A stretch of DNA of 64,000 nt from Branchiostoma floridae. Taxonomy: Eukaryota > Chordata > Leptocardii > Amphioxiformes > Branchiostomatidae. Of the stretch, positions 11,270-23,100 are shown one piece after another (the stretch's first letter is position 1; each line of letters starts with the position of its first letter). Made by a program: the position numbers and the translations under genes. The stretch spans positions 6,742,252-6,806,251 of the forward strand of contig NC_049979.1 of NCBI RefSeq assembly GCF_000003815.2. Direction: 5' to 3'. Under the pieces are notes generated by a model. That model had not been told where the DNA came from. It ran no database searches and worked only from the letters and a program-made list of their open reading frames with translations.

Positions 11270-14200
11270 CTACAAAAGGAACACTAGGCTGATCACAATA
11301 GAGGCAATGACAGTTCCTAACATGGCGGCTCTGTCCAAGACGAGGGCCGCCATTTTCCATTCGCTTTCTTCCTCACCATCCTTAACATTTGCCTGCATGT
11401 ATGCCGAGATGCTCTCCACTTTTGATGAAATTTTGTGCAGCAGGGATCGGTGCACAGAGTCGTTCAGACCGTTCTCGTATCGAATGTCATTGACGCCGAT
11501 GTCCTTCATTTCCGTGCTCTCGTCTTGCAACAACTCGTGGTGGTTGCCCTTACGCCTTGTCTCGAAGATAGACCGCTCTTTAGCAATGCTGCACATGCAG
11601 AAGAAAGATGCCATGTAGTGGAGCAGCAGCAGGCGGAGCCAGCGGGGGAGCGGCCGGGACGGGTGACTCGGGTGGGACAACCGGAGAACCAGGATGGTGA
11701 TGAGCAGGGAGATGGTGACCAGGACGATGGTGGCGGTGAAGAACTGCCCTGTGATAAAATAGGCATAACACAGCATGTAGCAAATGAAACACACAGACAC
11801 ACGCACACGCACACATGCGCGCGCACACACACACACAAACATAAATGGAACCGAAAGCATAACTTTCTTGAGGAAGGTAATAAGGATCCCTGCAATGGGA
11901 ATCTCTTACCAAGCATGGGTGTGGATGTGGAAGTGGCGGGGAGCTGTGTGGTCAGGAGTTGCTGAAACACCACCAGCGACAGGAGGACCGTGATTGTAAA
12001 ACCCAATCTCTCTGGAAAACAGACATAGTTCATTACTTATTGGTCTTTTTTTCACAACTATATTTCTAGACATAAGCATGGAATACCCCCAGTGGACTAT
12101 GAACCGATTCTGAAGCCCTGCCCCCTGTTCGATCATGTTCTAGATCTATTTCGAGCACCTCCGTCAAAAACAGCGCTTCAGCCTTCACGGACAGAACTGC
12201 TAGTGCCCGTGTCTTGTACATACTCTGCTTTACACGTGCATCCTGCAGCCCACCAACAAAGTAATGCTATGCAGTGGATCTCCCTCCTACAACAACTATA
12301 CTCGGTGGATGTAGTCTTCAACAAAGAATAGCATAGCATTTTTCTTTCGCCATTTATGTCCCACTGGGTCTGTTTTTGACGGAGCTCCGTTCGAAATAGA
12401 ATAGGGGGTTCTACCTGGTTCTATTTGTTCGATATGGCGTTCGATCAGGATCGGTCCATTATTAGTAGAACGCCTCCTTACCTCCACTGTCAGGTGGGAT
12501 GTAGAAGGCCGCCAGGTTCAGCACCAGCAGGTCCAAACACGGAACTACCATGTTGATGATGTAGAACAGACGGCGGCGCGTGAGATGCACGTGCAGCTCG
12601 ATATTGGGCCAGGGGTCATCCGGGCAGCAGGAGTAGTACGTCTCCTGGATAGGAAATATTGTTTCATTCAGTGATGCTGTTGCTGTTCATTGTATATGTG
12701 TTAATAGCCACAGCTGTTGGGGCTCTGCAAATTATCTACCATACTCGCAATCGGAGTTTTACACGGTTTCTAAATATGATCTCGCAAGTGTCGCTTTTTT
12801 GTATCAACTGGGCGGTCGTCCGTGGTTTCTTCTTATCAATAATATTTTAGTGTCTTGAAATTAGGTACGTAACTTAAAGTTAAAATTTAACGAATGCGTA
12901 AATGCTCCGCGAGGGGTTTTGCCCAGTATCGTGTAGATGTAGATGCCAACTTCAGTACCAAGGCCAGGCCCGTTTACCTTTCTCCATACTGTTGCGCCGG
13001 TCACCTCAAACTGGTCGTTGTGCATGAATGCAGCCATGTCCATACTGTTTGAGGTGTTACAGAGATCCAGATGCTTCCCGTCGTAGAGCCAGGAGGAAAA
13101 TGCCATCTTGCAGATCTGTATGGGAGGGGGGGATATAAGATTCAAAAGTAAATTTATAAATGTACATTCCGAATTCCATATTTTGTACAATTCATCTTGT
13201 AATGTTTTGAAACATTGTCATTGTTGCATATGCTGAATGTAAATCAAAGCTTTCGACTAGTGTTTTTTTTTTTCTATTTGCTTTTGGACAGACGAGGACA
13301 ATGTGACACGGAACTCACGTTCGTAACTTATATTAACAGTGCCACATACACAGTACAGACAGCAGGTAAATACAGTCTTTTTTTTTTACCTCCCCGACCG
13401 AAGTCAGGTACCCCAAAGTGCCTTTCCCAAGGGCACAACGTCGGGGGCACGGCGGGTACCGAACTCGGGACCTCTAGGTTCCGAGCCGAACGCTCTACCT
13501 GTTACGCCACACATGACTAGGGTTTCAAGTGGAAAGCACATGTTGTACCATTATGTCAATTCTAGTGGGAGCAAGACTTCACCTGTTTATCATAAGGAAA
13601 TTCACTGACGTCCACTTGGCATGCGCTGCTGAACAGTCCGGGTTGGCGCCAAGCGACACGACCTTCATTGGTCACGATGACGTCAGTAACATGCGGCAGA
13701 TCACCTGATCCTTCTCCAACGCTTAACAAACAGACAGACAGATGTGATGATTAGTAATACCCCCTTTCCACTAAGACGGCGCTCTCGCCGTGCTCTCTCT
13801 CTGCGACCTAAAATTTGACATATCGCTCAACGAATTGCATAGAAAAGAAACGAATCTGGTTACACTTTGATTGTTTTGTTGTTTTCTCAGTCACACTTTT
13901 ACTTTTCGTATAATATACCCAGTGACAGTGTTAAAACGAAGGTTATACACATCCTATTTAGGACGCAGTTAGAGCGCAGCGCGATCGCCGTCTAGTGGAA
14001 AGGTGGCCTAACCACGCATGACGTCTAAAATCATTTTGTAAAAAAAAAAAGAATTCCACACATTTCTTTTCATTTCATTTTATTTATTTTAACCAGGGAC
14101 GACATGTCGCCACTAGGACGGTTTTCAATGCGCCCTGCGTACATAAATATAAAACAAATGTTCAAAACAACTTAAATACATCGAACATAAAAATATAATA

Positions 14201-16478
14201 CTAGAATATCCACTCCATGAAATGCGAGTTAGATGGCTGTGTTTGTACTAACTTGTTGATAAGGAAGAGGTCAGGTGTCCAGACTTCAGTAGAATGGAAC
14301 GTCGCCGTCGTGATACCGTCATACTGTGATGAATTCCACTGAAGTAATTCATCCGTCCAGTACTGAAGTGTTAGAATCATATATTGCAGTATTTTCGTTA
14401 TCAATATAGGCCAAGAAAGGGAACAATTAATCAAACTTTAAGAGTTTAAGCAATACTTACCAACCGTAGCCACAGCAGCGTGGTGAATACTTGGTTTAAT
14501 TCTTCCTGTGGCACAAAAATAGTTTGGTTAGTTATCAATTCAAGTGGCGACATGTCATTCTGTTCACCGTAGATAAAGTACGTATTTTAATGCATAATTA
14601 TCGGTCACCCGTATGCAAAAATTTAGGGATTTTAGTAGGAAAATTAACGTTACAGCCTGGAAAGTTTTCGAAACGAGTTTGATTAAAACATTCGACGCAA
14701 ATCAAGAAATATCAGACAAAACAACGCATTTTCGGACGTTTCGTCAGATGGTTAAAACCTCACTGATATGTACGTGGTCCTGAATACTAATGTAAAGAAT
14801 AGTCCTATGTATTTCCTTCGAATGTCGTAAATGGACCGTAGTGCAGATAGGTTACCATGACAAACTTACGTACCAGTCCTACAACTTGCCTCAGCGCCAC
14901 GTCGAAGTCCAGCCTGACAGTGGTGGCCTGGTCCCGGACAGGTCGGACGTGCTTGTCATAATTCTCCAGCAGCGCTTTCCTCAGAGGTATAGCCGTTTGT
15001 TGACCAGTCAACCCTGAGCAGGGTCAAACGAGTAAATCTCAGAAATATTGCAATTTTGTGTACTTCCGCTGTTTAACTTCAAAATATCATTTTTTCAGTT
15101 TATCAACCAACCAACCCTGGACATGGTAAGACACAAGAAATTGGGATAATTTGCTTAATCCAGTACACAACTTAAACATCAAAATATTTATTTCTTCCCT
15201 TTATATTTTGTAAGAGTTGTCTTGCTAAACTGCACTGTTTAAGAAGTAGTGTCGTTCTGTATTCTGTATTCTGACCAGCTGGACCTATGTGTCTTTCATT
15301 CAGTGGCTAACATTCCAAGCTGGTCAGTAAGGTAATTGTTAAGCCAGATTTTACAATAAGATCATAGAGGCATCTAAAAGCAGACTCACTTTTCTTCACA
15401 AAAGGGTCTATTTTGCGATCATTTGGCATTTTTTCTTGAACACAAAACCCCGCCCCACCGACAAATAAAGTCGGCTGACGACCCGAAGCTAAAGGGCATT
15501 TGGTCCAAGTCTTGCTTCACACTTTCTTGGAACGTAGCGGAACCAGCTTATCTATTTCAATACACCAATGGACCCTGAAATGCTCTTAGAATTGTGTAAA
15601 GGGCCGCCGAGTTTTTTGTGGGAGTATAGGCTTGTGTAAATAGCACTGCAATAGTCATTGCACTTGAAAGTTCCCTGTAAAACTGCCCTTCTTGCGTAGA
15701 TAAAAGGAGCGCGATCTGATTTCACTCCAGTCTTTCCACAAAATTTGTGGCCATGACGTTTTTCAGAGTCACCAGATACATGTACATAATCATTGTGCTC
15801 TAGATAAGTCCTCTACCATTTATTGTATCGATTATCATCATCTTGACAAAAACACAAACTTTAACAACCTAGCTTGTACAACTACATTCTTCACTGACAA
15901 CGACAACTTGCTAACTCCAATGTAGAACATCTATCTTCAGAAATCATTATTTTCGTCTTTAAACTTCTTGAACTTTACGGTAGTTTACCCTAACTCCAAA
16001 TGTAATACATACATAACTCTCATTTACACACAAAATGTTTTGTCTTACGCAGGGTTTTGTCTTACGCAGGATTTCATAATTAGCGTCTGAAGCTTACTAG
16101 CGTCTAGCTCGCGAGAAGTTCCTTCGGGGTCCACTACACATTGTTGGTGAACAACGTGGAAAAACTATGCATAGGAGAAGCAATATTACAGTGTTTAAAA
16201 ATTTGTCCCGTGATGTAGAAAAATGGAAACAAACGACAGATTATCATGTTTCAAATAATGGTGAAAGTAGAGCTTACATTTTATAGTCTTCTAGTGCCTG
16301 CCGAGAAGGGGCGCTTCACTTCGATCAGTTCTTTGCTTTAACTTACGTCATTCTGTTCTTTTCCGTGTACGTAACATATGCTGGCTACTTTATCAGCCTC
16401 ACAAAGTGTTAACTTACCTTGTAAACAGCAGGCGCACACAACGATCACGACCAGAAATGATCTGGTGCGAACCTCCAT
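11270..16478 (-). CDS. Nicotinic acetylcholine receptor alpha-type subunit, copy B
   Basis: Tandem paralog of the gene at 4988-10281, same strand and also 458 aa. Exons: 16418-16478, 14874-15013, 14461-14505, 14253-14362, 13583-13721, 12978-13115, 12482-12644, 11910-12011, 11270-11748. Every exon has exactly the length of its counterpart in copy A (61, 140, 45, 110, 139, 138, 163, 102, 479), with the same phases. Shared features are the signal peptide (MEVRTRSFLVVIVVCACCLQ), the 13-residue Cys loop, the YYSCC loop C, Ile in place of the loop A Tyr, the GER selectivity motif and the C-terminal TM4. The two genes differ most in exons 2 and 5, the beta-strand region of exon 6 and the TM3-TM4 loop. 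The TM1 and TM3 coding stretches are nearly identical at DNA level. Introns are unrelated in sequence and carry different repeats. Confidence 0.88.
13388..13510 (-). mobile_element. tRNA-derived SINE
   Basis: Read on the minus strand it begins like a tRNA, with an A-box-like TGGCGTAACAGGTAGAGC and a B-box-like GAGTTCGGTACCC. A tail rich in GTGCCC and AAAGGCAC follows. The same family occurs at 42701-42846 and 48151-48299. The pseudo-tRNA stems are degenerate, so this is not a tRNA gene. Confidence 0.7.
13760..14006. mobile_element. MITE with CCCCCTTTCCACTA-type ends
   Basis: Terminal inverted repeats CCCCCTTTCCACTAAGACGG and CCGTCTAGTGGAAAGGTGG, about 247 bases, inside intron 4 of nAChR copy B. 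No open frame of note. Confidence 0.65.
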
Positions 16479-16627
16479 TCTGACATACCTCCGCACCACA
16501 GCTAGCGGGTCAAAAGTCGACAAGACGGGCGTGGTCTTTGCACATTGTAAAGGTGGTGCACTTGGGGCACAGGTGCGGCATTGCGGGGTTCGTTCATTAC
16601 AGCACGGTTGTGTTATTTTTGCCGATT

Positions 16628-16735
16628 TGATATAATTTAGATATTGCGTAATGCGTAATTCTGAGTATGACAAAATGTACAAAACGTAAGAAAATTCTAT
16701 CTTTATCTCTGGTGAGTAATCTTTCGAACCCAGCA
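16628..16735 (-). repeat. Dispersed repeat shared with the channel-gene AT-AC intron
   Basis: The reverse complement of this stretch (GGTTCGAAAGAT ... GAATTTTCTTAC ... TTACGCAATATCTAAAT) resembles 43378-43490 along its length. It lies just upstream of exon 1 of nAChR copy B. Element class unknown. Confidence 0.55.
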
Positions 16736-17297
16736 GTGCAGCTAGCACTGGTGCCCCAAGTGCTGAACATTGCGGAACTCGACGTCTGTGTGATAACCTT
16801 GTACATGCGGTAGAAAAGCGGCAAAAGTAAGACTGAAGAATGTCTCCTGAAGATCTGTCATGATAAAACTCAAGAAATTCTGGATTTGAACATGTTTGCA
16901 ATGTGGAAATCAGTGCAGATGGATGCTGATATTTTTGCTAGAACCTCCGATAGATGCCTAGTTGACTGAAAATACTGATACTCTTGGACGAGATTTTACG
17001 CAAATAGCTGGTATCTTTCTAGTGACAATATAGACTTATAGATACATCATGATGAACGCATTTGCCCTTTGGCATATATTGGGCGCCATTGCCAACTTGA
17101 ACATCAAACGGGATTACGATATAGATTCATATATAACGTTATAACTTTACAATTCGGTACATAATCATAGACACATGATTTTGTACTCTTTTGCACCATC
17201 CTCCCCAAAAATAAAATTTGCTGACTTGATATTAAAGATATGAAAATGAATTATATATGCTGCATTTGGTCGCAAATGTTGTCTCCAAGGGACAACA

Positions 17298-17438
17298 TAC
17301 TCTCCAAGCAGAGGTTAGGCTCCCGCTGTTTTCTGACGTGGTTTAGGCGTTTAAAATTATCGGGCTCTGTATTTGTGCTCTTTTCTTCATGTCTTCCTGC
17401 CAGAAACAAACACACCCGGAGCCGAACCTCTGCTTGTA
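17298..17438. mobile_element. MITE of the CTCCAAGCAGAGG family
   Basis: A 141-base element with ends TACTCTCCAAGCAGAGGTT and AACCTCTGCTTGTA, flanked by GGGACAACA (17289-17297) and GGGACAACG (17439-17447). It has the same termini as the element at 5996-6187 but a different interior. Confidence 0.7.
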
Positions 17439-17810
17439 GGGACAACGTCCATACGTACTTGTAGCCGGGGAATACCCGATGACGCAAACAGGTTCCTTAA
17501 ACTGCAATGACGTCACCTCATATTTTTTTACTGACTAAACATCGTACAAACCTTGAGTTTGCAATGCGCATGCATTCTGTTTTTTTTTTTTTATTCATCT
17601 ATCTCGACACAGTCTTTTTCTGTGCATTATGCGCACAGACGTTACAGGTCTCTAGACAATGGAAAAATTAAGATTTTAAGTAGAAGTATTTTTGTTTGTT
17701 CAATCTCGTGACCAGGGCCTCGGCTGGGGAATCACCCGGTGATTTTTCTGACTCTGGCGAGCAACGCCCAGACCATTTCAAACAGAAGTATTCCGCATTT
17801 TTCGTAGAAA

Positions 17811-19070
17811 ATGGCAGGTGTGAGTCAGCTTGCGTACGTGGTATGTGTCCTGGGTGCACACTTGGCCATGGGGACGGCGGGCGAGCCCCACACCTGTCCA
17901 CCTGGCCAGTTTGCGTACCTTGTACCTGACGTTCCCCGCTTGTACCTGCAGGCTGGTCGCTACGTGTGCAGGGTCTGCAGATACTGTGCTGACGGACAGG
18001 AGCTAGTTCGGCCGTGTGGGGGGACGAACGATACTCAGTGTGGAGGGTGCATTCGGGAGAAGGACGGATTTGTGTACGATGAAGGGACGCACTCCTGCCA
18101 ACATAAGGATGTCATAGCCGGGCTCGCACGACCCGAGGACTTTCTCACCCCGCCCGGTCGGGTCGGAGAGAAATTCGGCGGCACAGCCCCAGTGCCCGCG
18201 CCTGCAGGTCCTGACCGGAACAGCCTGGGCGTGTGGGTGTCTATGGCTGTGCTGGCTGTGGTGGCGGCTGTCTTGCTATTTCTTCTGCTGCGCCGACGAG
18301 GCGTCAACGTCGGACGAGGCAAGAAGTGTTTTGTTTGCGCACGTAAAAGGGGGTGTGTTCGTCTCCAAGCAGACGTGTCGGCTGGATATAAATGAGAAGA
18401 ATTTGGACAAATAAGTTGCAATGGGATCTCAGTCAGTCTTTTGCTGTCTATCCCGCGACCCTAAGCCTCTATAAGGCTCCACAGGCCGCTGGAAATTTGG
18501 CCAAATAAGACAGAAAACACGTCAGAGGAGTACAGTTTGCGACCTGCCCGGCCAACACTCCTAGCTGTGGTGTAAGGCTGCTAAGTGTTTGCATCTCCTA
18601 GACCAATTAACTCCTACTATAATTTTATTCCTAACTTGGTCAAAGTCCCCTATATTATCATTTAGCCAGGCTGGAGTCTGGTAGAGATTTAATAGTGTTT
18701 GCGCATGGAGTAGGGGTGTGTGTTGTGGCGTGCTGACATAGAATGTCCCTGTTAGATTTTTTTTTTTTTGCCTTTCGGTAGTAACGTTACTACCCGATGA
18801 TTTTTGGAGTACTAAGTACAATATTTACATATCCGCACGTATTTTTTTTTGTTACCTCCAGCCGAAGCTGTAGAGGAGCAGAGTTTGCCGGCTTGGTCCG
18901 ACTCGTCCTCCTGGACGGCGTCGCCGTTTCTGAATCGGCGGGACCCGGAGGAGACCGTCCCGTCCCAGCTGTACAACAACAGTCCCTGGAAAGGACCTGG
19001 TCCGACAGGGGGGACCACCTGCACCTGGGACGGCTCATGTTACACCCAGCCGAGGGAGGGTTATGTTTAA
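17811..19070 (+). CDS. TNF-receptor-superfamily-like type I membrane protein with one cysteine-rich domain
   Basis: Two exons, 17811-18342 and 18862-19070, join in phase 1 at donor CAC|GTAAAA and acceptor CTCCAG to give 246 aa. Residues 1-24 are a signal peptide. Residues 25-96 hold a single TNFR-type cysteine-rich domain: CPPGQF, then C-RVC-RYC, then RPC-GGTNDTQC. A Pro/Gly-rich stalk (about 97-137) leads to a transmembrane helix at 139-160 and an RRRG stop-transfer. The cytoplasmic tail of about 85 residues is cysteine-containing and has no death domain. AVEE near its start fits the loose TRAF2 motif (P/S/A/T)x(Q/E)E, but this is weak evidence. If exon 1 is read through instead of spliced, it ends at 18395 with a 194-aa product. 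A possible ATTAAA polyadenylation signal is at 19509-19514. Which TNFR family member it matches is unknown, and the ligand cannot be inferred. Confidence 0.72.
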
Positions 19071-20174
19071 TGTCACCTGTAGGTTACTTGATATACCTCT
19101 CATTTAAGTAGAAGAAGTGTAGTGTAGTTTACCATGTTTTCTCCCATGACCGTGACAACCGAAAAAGTACGTACTAGCTATAGATTTATCTAGGTTAGAT
19201 GTAGGTCCAAAGTACAGATATTTATTCCATTTTTGTTATGACTGTTGGCAGGGGTTAATGACGCCAGGTTGTTGTTTTGCTTGGAGAAACAGGAACGTTT
19301 AGAATGAGGGACACATAGGGTCAACACTTCCGCATTGAGAGAGGAAGTATGTGATAAGAGTAGCTATACCATCACATTGTATCAAAACACCACCAATTGG
19401 TTGTGTGTGCGCCCATATTGTTACTCACTATGTGTGTGCGAAAAAAAAGCTGTAGTGCCTACATGGAAGCCCGATGTCCTTTATTGTACTTCACACTACT
19501 CAACAGTCATTAAAGGTCCAACCAGGTCTACCAAAAAAAAAGTACCATGAGAAGTTATAGTACAATTCCATTCGTTGTGATACGAGCAAAACGGAACAAG
19601 AACTGCACGGTCTGAACCTCGGAATCCAGGCGATTTAACAAGCTAAGGCCGTTCCAGGAGACGCATAGTCTCCAAGCAGACCCTACGGTGCCTTAGAGAT
19701 AGTATCAAAGCTGGCCAAGGAGTATAGCCGGCTAATGGGAGTCAAACGGGCACCCGGTGCCAGCTATACTCCTTGGACAGCTTTGATACTATCTCCAAGG
19801 CATCGTAGGGTCTGCTTGGAGACTAGGAGACGCAGTCAGTATGGGTGAACGAAACCGATCCAGCCGTTCTGAATTTTCCTTGTGCCCCTGTAGCATTACG
19901 CTGGGCCTCGCCTCGATCCGATGCAGACCCTGCTGCTCAGACTTTTTGAAAACTATAAAGTTATGCTTCTTGGGCTCGCTGATGATTGTCTCGCTGCAAT
20001 GATTGTTTTACTCAGACAGAACAGTTTCCATTGTTGACTTAATATTCAATACAAGTACACGCCTTGTGTTATTATTGTTATGAGTTTGTCTTTAATGTAT
20101 GTACTATCTAGTTCTGTACTTCAGGTTTTGGAGACTGGTGCTAATACATGTTGTATGAGGATTACATATGTACA
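19071..20174. other. Convergent 3' region between the TNFR-like and AKR genes
   Basis: 3' UTR sequence of the TNFR-like gene, a MITE at 19666-19825, and the 3' flank of the minus-strand reductase. On the minus strand ATTAAA (TTTAAT at 20091-20096) is a plausible signal about 80 bases past the reductase stop. No coding exon seen. Confidence 0.5.
19666..19825. mobile_element. MITE with perfect 9-bp target duplication (MULE-like)
   Basis: A 160-base element, ends TAGTCTCCAAGCAGACCC and GGGTCTGCTTGGAGACTA, flanked on both sides by GGAGACGCA (19657-19665 and 19826-19834). The arms (ATAGTATCAAAGCTG...) pair for most of the length. A second copy is at 39409-39547. Confidence 0.85.
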
Positions 20175-23100
20175 CTAGTTGTATCTGGACACCTTAGCCC
20201 ACATGTCGGGGTTGGGCCCAAACTTCTCCTTCAGTTCTTCAGTAGCGTCCGTCAGCTTCTTATCAAACTCCTGAGTGGAAAAAAAAGGATCAATGATGTT
20301 TCTGATTCGGTTGAGGTGCTCAGTCAGAACTTGGTCAGAAGAAACGCAGATCATGTGTTAGCCGCATGATTAAATCTAGAACCTCACATGGCGGACGTCA
20401 CACGGCGGACGTAACAGAACGAAGACAAGGTCAATGGGGCAAATATTTATAGAATCATACCCCATTCATTTTTCCTCCAAGAATATACTAATATTCTAAA
20501 TATAAGATCAAATAATAAAAAATAAGTGGTGTAAATATAAGATCAAATAATAGATATTATAGGTAGTGTTATGCATATTTCTACGCAGCAATTTAGAGTA
20601 GATGCGTAGAGATGTAAAATAAAGACATAATAATGCAAATGTATTATTTGAAAGGCACGCAACCATTCTCTTATTGTTGGATATAGTGTAGAAGGACCAC
20701 TCACCTGAGACAGCTTAGCAAGTTTGCAGTTGTCCTCCAGCTGTTGAGGGGTGCGGCAACCCACGATCACAGACGCAAGGCCCTGCCGGCCCAGTATCCA
20801 TGACAACGCCGCAGACGACATGGGGATGTCCTCCTTTGCGCATGCGTCACGGAGGGACGATATTGCCTAAAGATGGAACGTTGAAAATACTTCAATTTTT
20901 TTTTCAAGAATATTTGAGATATTCTGATCAAGAGAGGTACTCGCGACAGATTTTGAAAATTGTGATGAAGTTTGTTGTTTATAAACTGACCTGAAAAGTG
21001 GCCGCCTCTTCTCCGCCCTGCCCGTGCTTTGAGAGAGAAGTACTAGAAACAGCCGGGCAAATAAAGAACACTAATTACATATAATTCAGAATAAATACAG
21101 TATTTCTAAATACTTGCTGAAACAACCGAAAAGCCACATTCTACTAAACAACATTGTATAGTTCTAAACCTTGTGGAAGACTTGGAAATTTGGCGTGCCA
21201 GTCTGAGACAAGTTATAAAATCAGCGCTTTACGTATCATCTCCGAACGAAGATCATGACATGACATGCTCTTTCCAGGCCTGCAAGTACGTATATATCGC
21301 CACTTCACTGCGGCTTTTTTGCCTCTGGCGCTCTGCTACCATGGTGCGGGACTTCACTGGAGCATTGACTCCTGTAAATTCGGTTCCTGAAATATTTTTT
21401 TTTTTAAATTTTCTGCACATCATAAAACTTTCAAGTTTAAACTTTAAACATTCTACTGTATATCGTTGGTGTTTCCACCTTTGGCAGCTGAAGTGCCTGG
21501 TTCTCCTGCGGCCCTCAGGCACGTCGGCCGGCGTGTGGAAGCGGCCGGTCAGCAGGCCCTGCTGGAGGGGGGAGTAGCTCAGCACGGACACGTTCCGTTC
21601 TACACACGCCGGCAGCACCTCGTACTCTACAGCCCGCCACAGCAGGTTGTACGGGATCTGGTTCAAGGAAACAAAGAGATATATGCTTGTCATGGGGAAT
21701 GTAAACCTAACGTCACGTGTGACGTCAACAATTCGTCAAAGGTTGTTAGAACGTCGATATTGCCCCCGTCCCTCATAACGTCACGTCGGCAGCACCTCGT
21801 ACTCTACAGCCCGCCACAGCAGGTTGTACGGAATCTGGTTCAAGGAAGCAAAGAATATCATATGTAAACCGTAAACTGTATCTCTGTTATAGACTTTGTC
21901 TGACCCTTGTCTCTTGCCCCATGACCTCAATGAAAAGCGGCCTGCAGGCCGATTTGAACATTCATGAATATTCGAATAAACAAAGGTTCATACAAAAAAA
22001 ATAAACAAATGTTTTCCATGGGGAATCTAAACATGACTTCATGTACGCGTGACGTCAACAATGGGTCAAAGGTGGTTGGAAGTCGACATCACTACCGTCC
22101 CTCATAAAAGTCACGTGTCCAGAGCAATTGGGTCAGATAGCTGAAGAGGGCTGACCGACTCGGTCGAAAATTCCAAATTCAAGTGAGTCTAGTATTGTTA
22201 GTTAATTGTCATTCTACTAACTCGGTTGAACTAACTTTCATGCAAATTTCTTTGGTGTAATATTACTGATAAACAATTTACAGTGATGCAATCTTCAGGA
22301 TTATTTACCTGATTAGTGGCACATGTACCGCCAGCCTCACAGAACTCCGCCAGTTGCTTCCCGCCGAAGTTGCAGACGCCATAGTGGCGTATCCGTCCTT
22401 TTGCCTGCTGACGTTTCAGCTCGCCAACAACGTCAGCCACATCCGCCATCATCACGGCCCAGTGGACCTGGGGAAACAATAGCATGTCAGGACATGGACC
22501 AGTAGAAAACATGTTTTGTGAGCATGTCAAAGTAAAAATTCTTTGCAATGTTATGCGAGGTAGAAATTGAGTTATGTAAAACTCCATGCAAGTCAGCCCC
22601 GATAGGGACCACAATGTTGATTGTACAATAAAGTTTGAAAGTTTAAAGCTGCCAGAAACACAGAAGTAGGAAGGTATTTGTAACTATTACATTGCACAGT
22701 CAGTACATTTTCCTGATCATAACACTTGCGGAGAAGCCTTTACACTGAGTGAGAGTCATATGCTTCCTGTAAAGCATGTAACGTTATCAAACGTAAAATT
22801 ACACTGTAGGGTAGTTAACCACGTTGTGCACCTGATAGAGATCGACATAGTCCGTCTGCAAGGCTTGCAGACTTTCCTGTAGGGAGTTCTCCACTTCCAC
22901 TGCGGTGTACCTCTTGTGACCTCCCCCAAACTTGGTGGCGATGATGGCGTCACGTCTCCGCCCTTCTAGTGCCTTCCCCAGTACTCTTTCCGACCCGTGT
23001 CGACCATAAGCCTTTGATCATGTAAAAATGGCCATTGGAACTTAGCTTATTCAGCGGCTAGGGCTTCTCATGTTTTGAAGCGGTGAAAGAATACACATTC

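Larger units (their letters stand above)
16479..17810. other. Divergent intergenic region between nAChR copy B and the TNFR-like gene
   Basis: About 1.3 kb between two start codons on opposite strands. It contains the dispersed repeat 16628-16735 and the MITE 17298-17438. No coding exon is supported, and no clear TATA box or other core promoter motif was picked out. Confidence 0.5.

Noticed and set aside
11435-11965. Long open frame of 176 aa on the + strand
   Set aside because: It is antisense to the last two exons of nAChR copy B and to an AC-rich intron. It has no protein-like features of its own.
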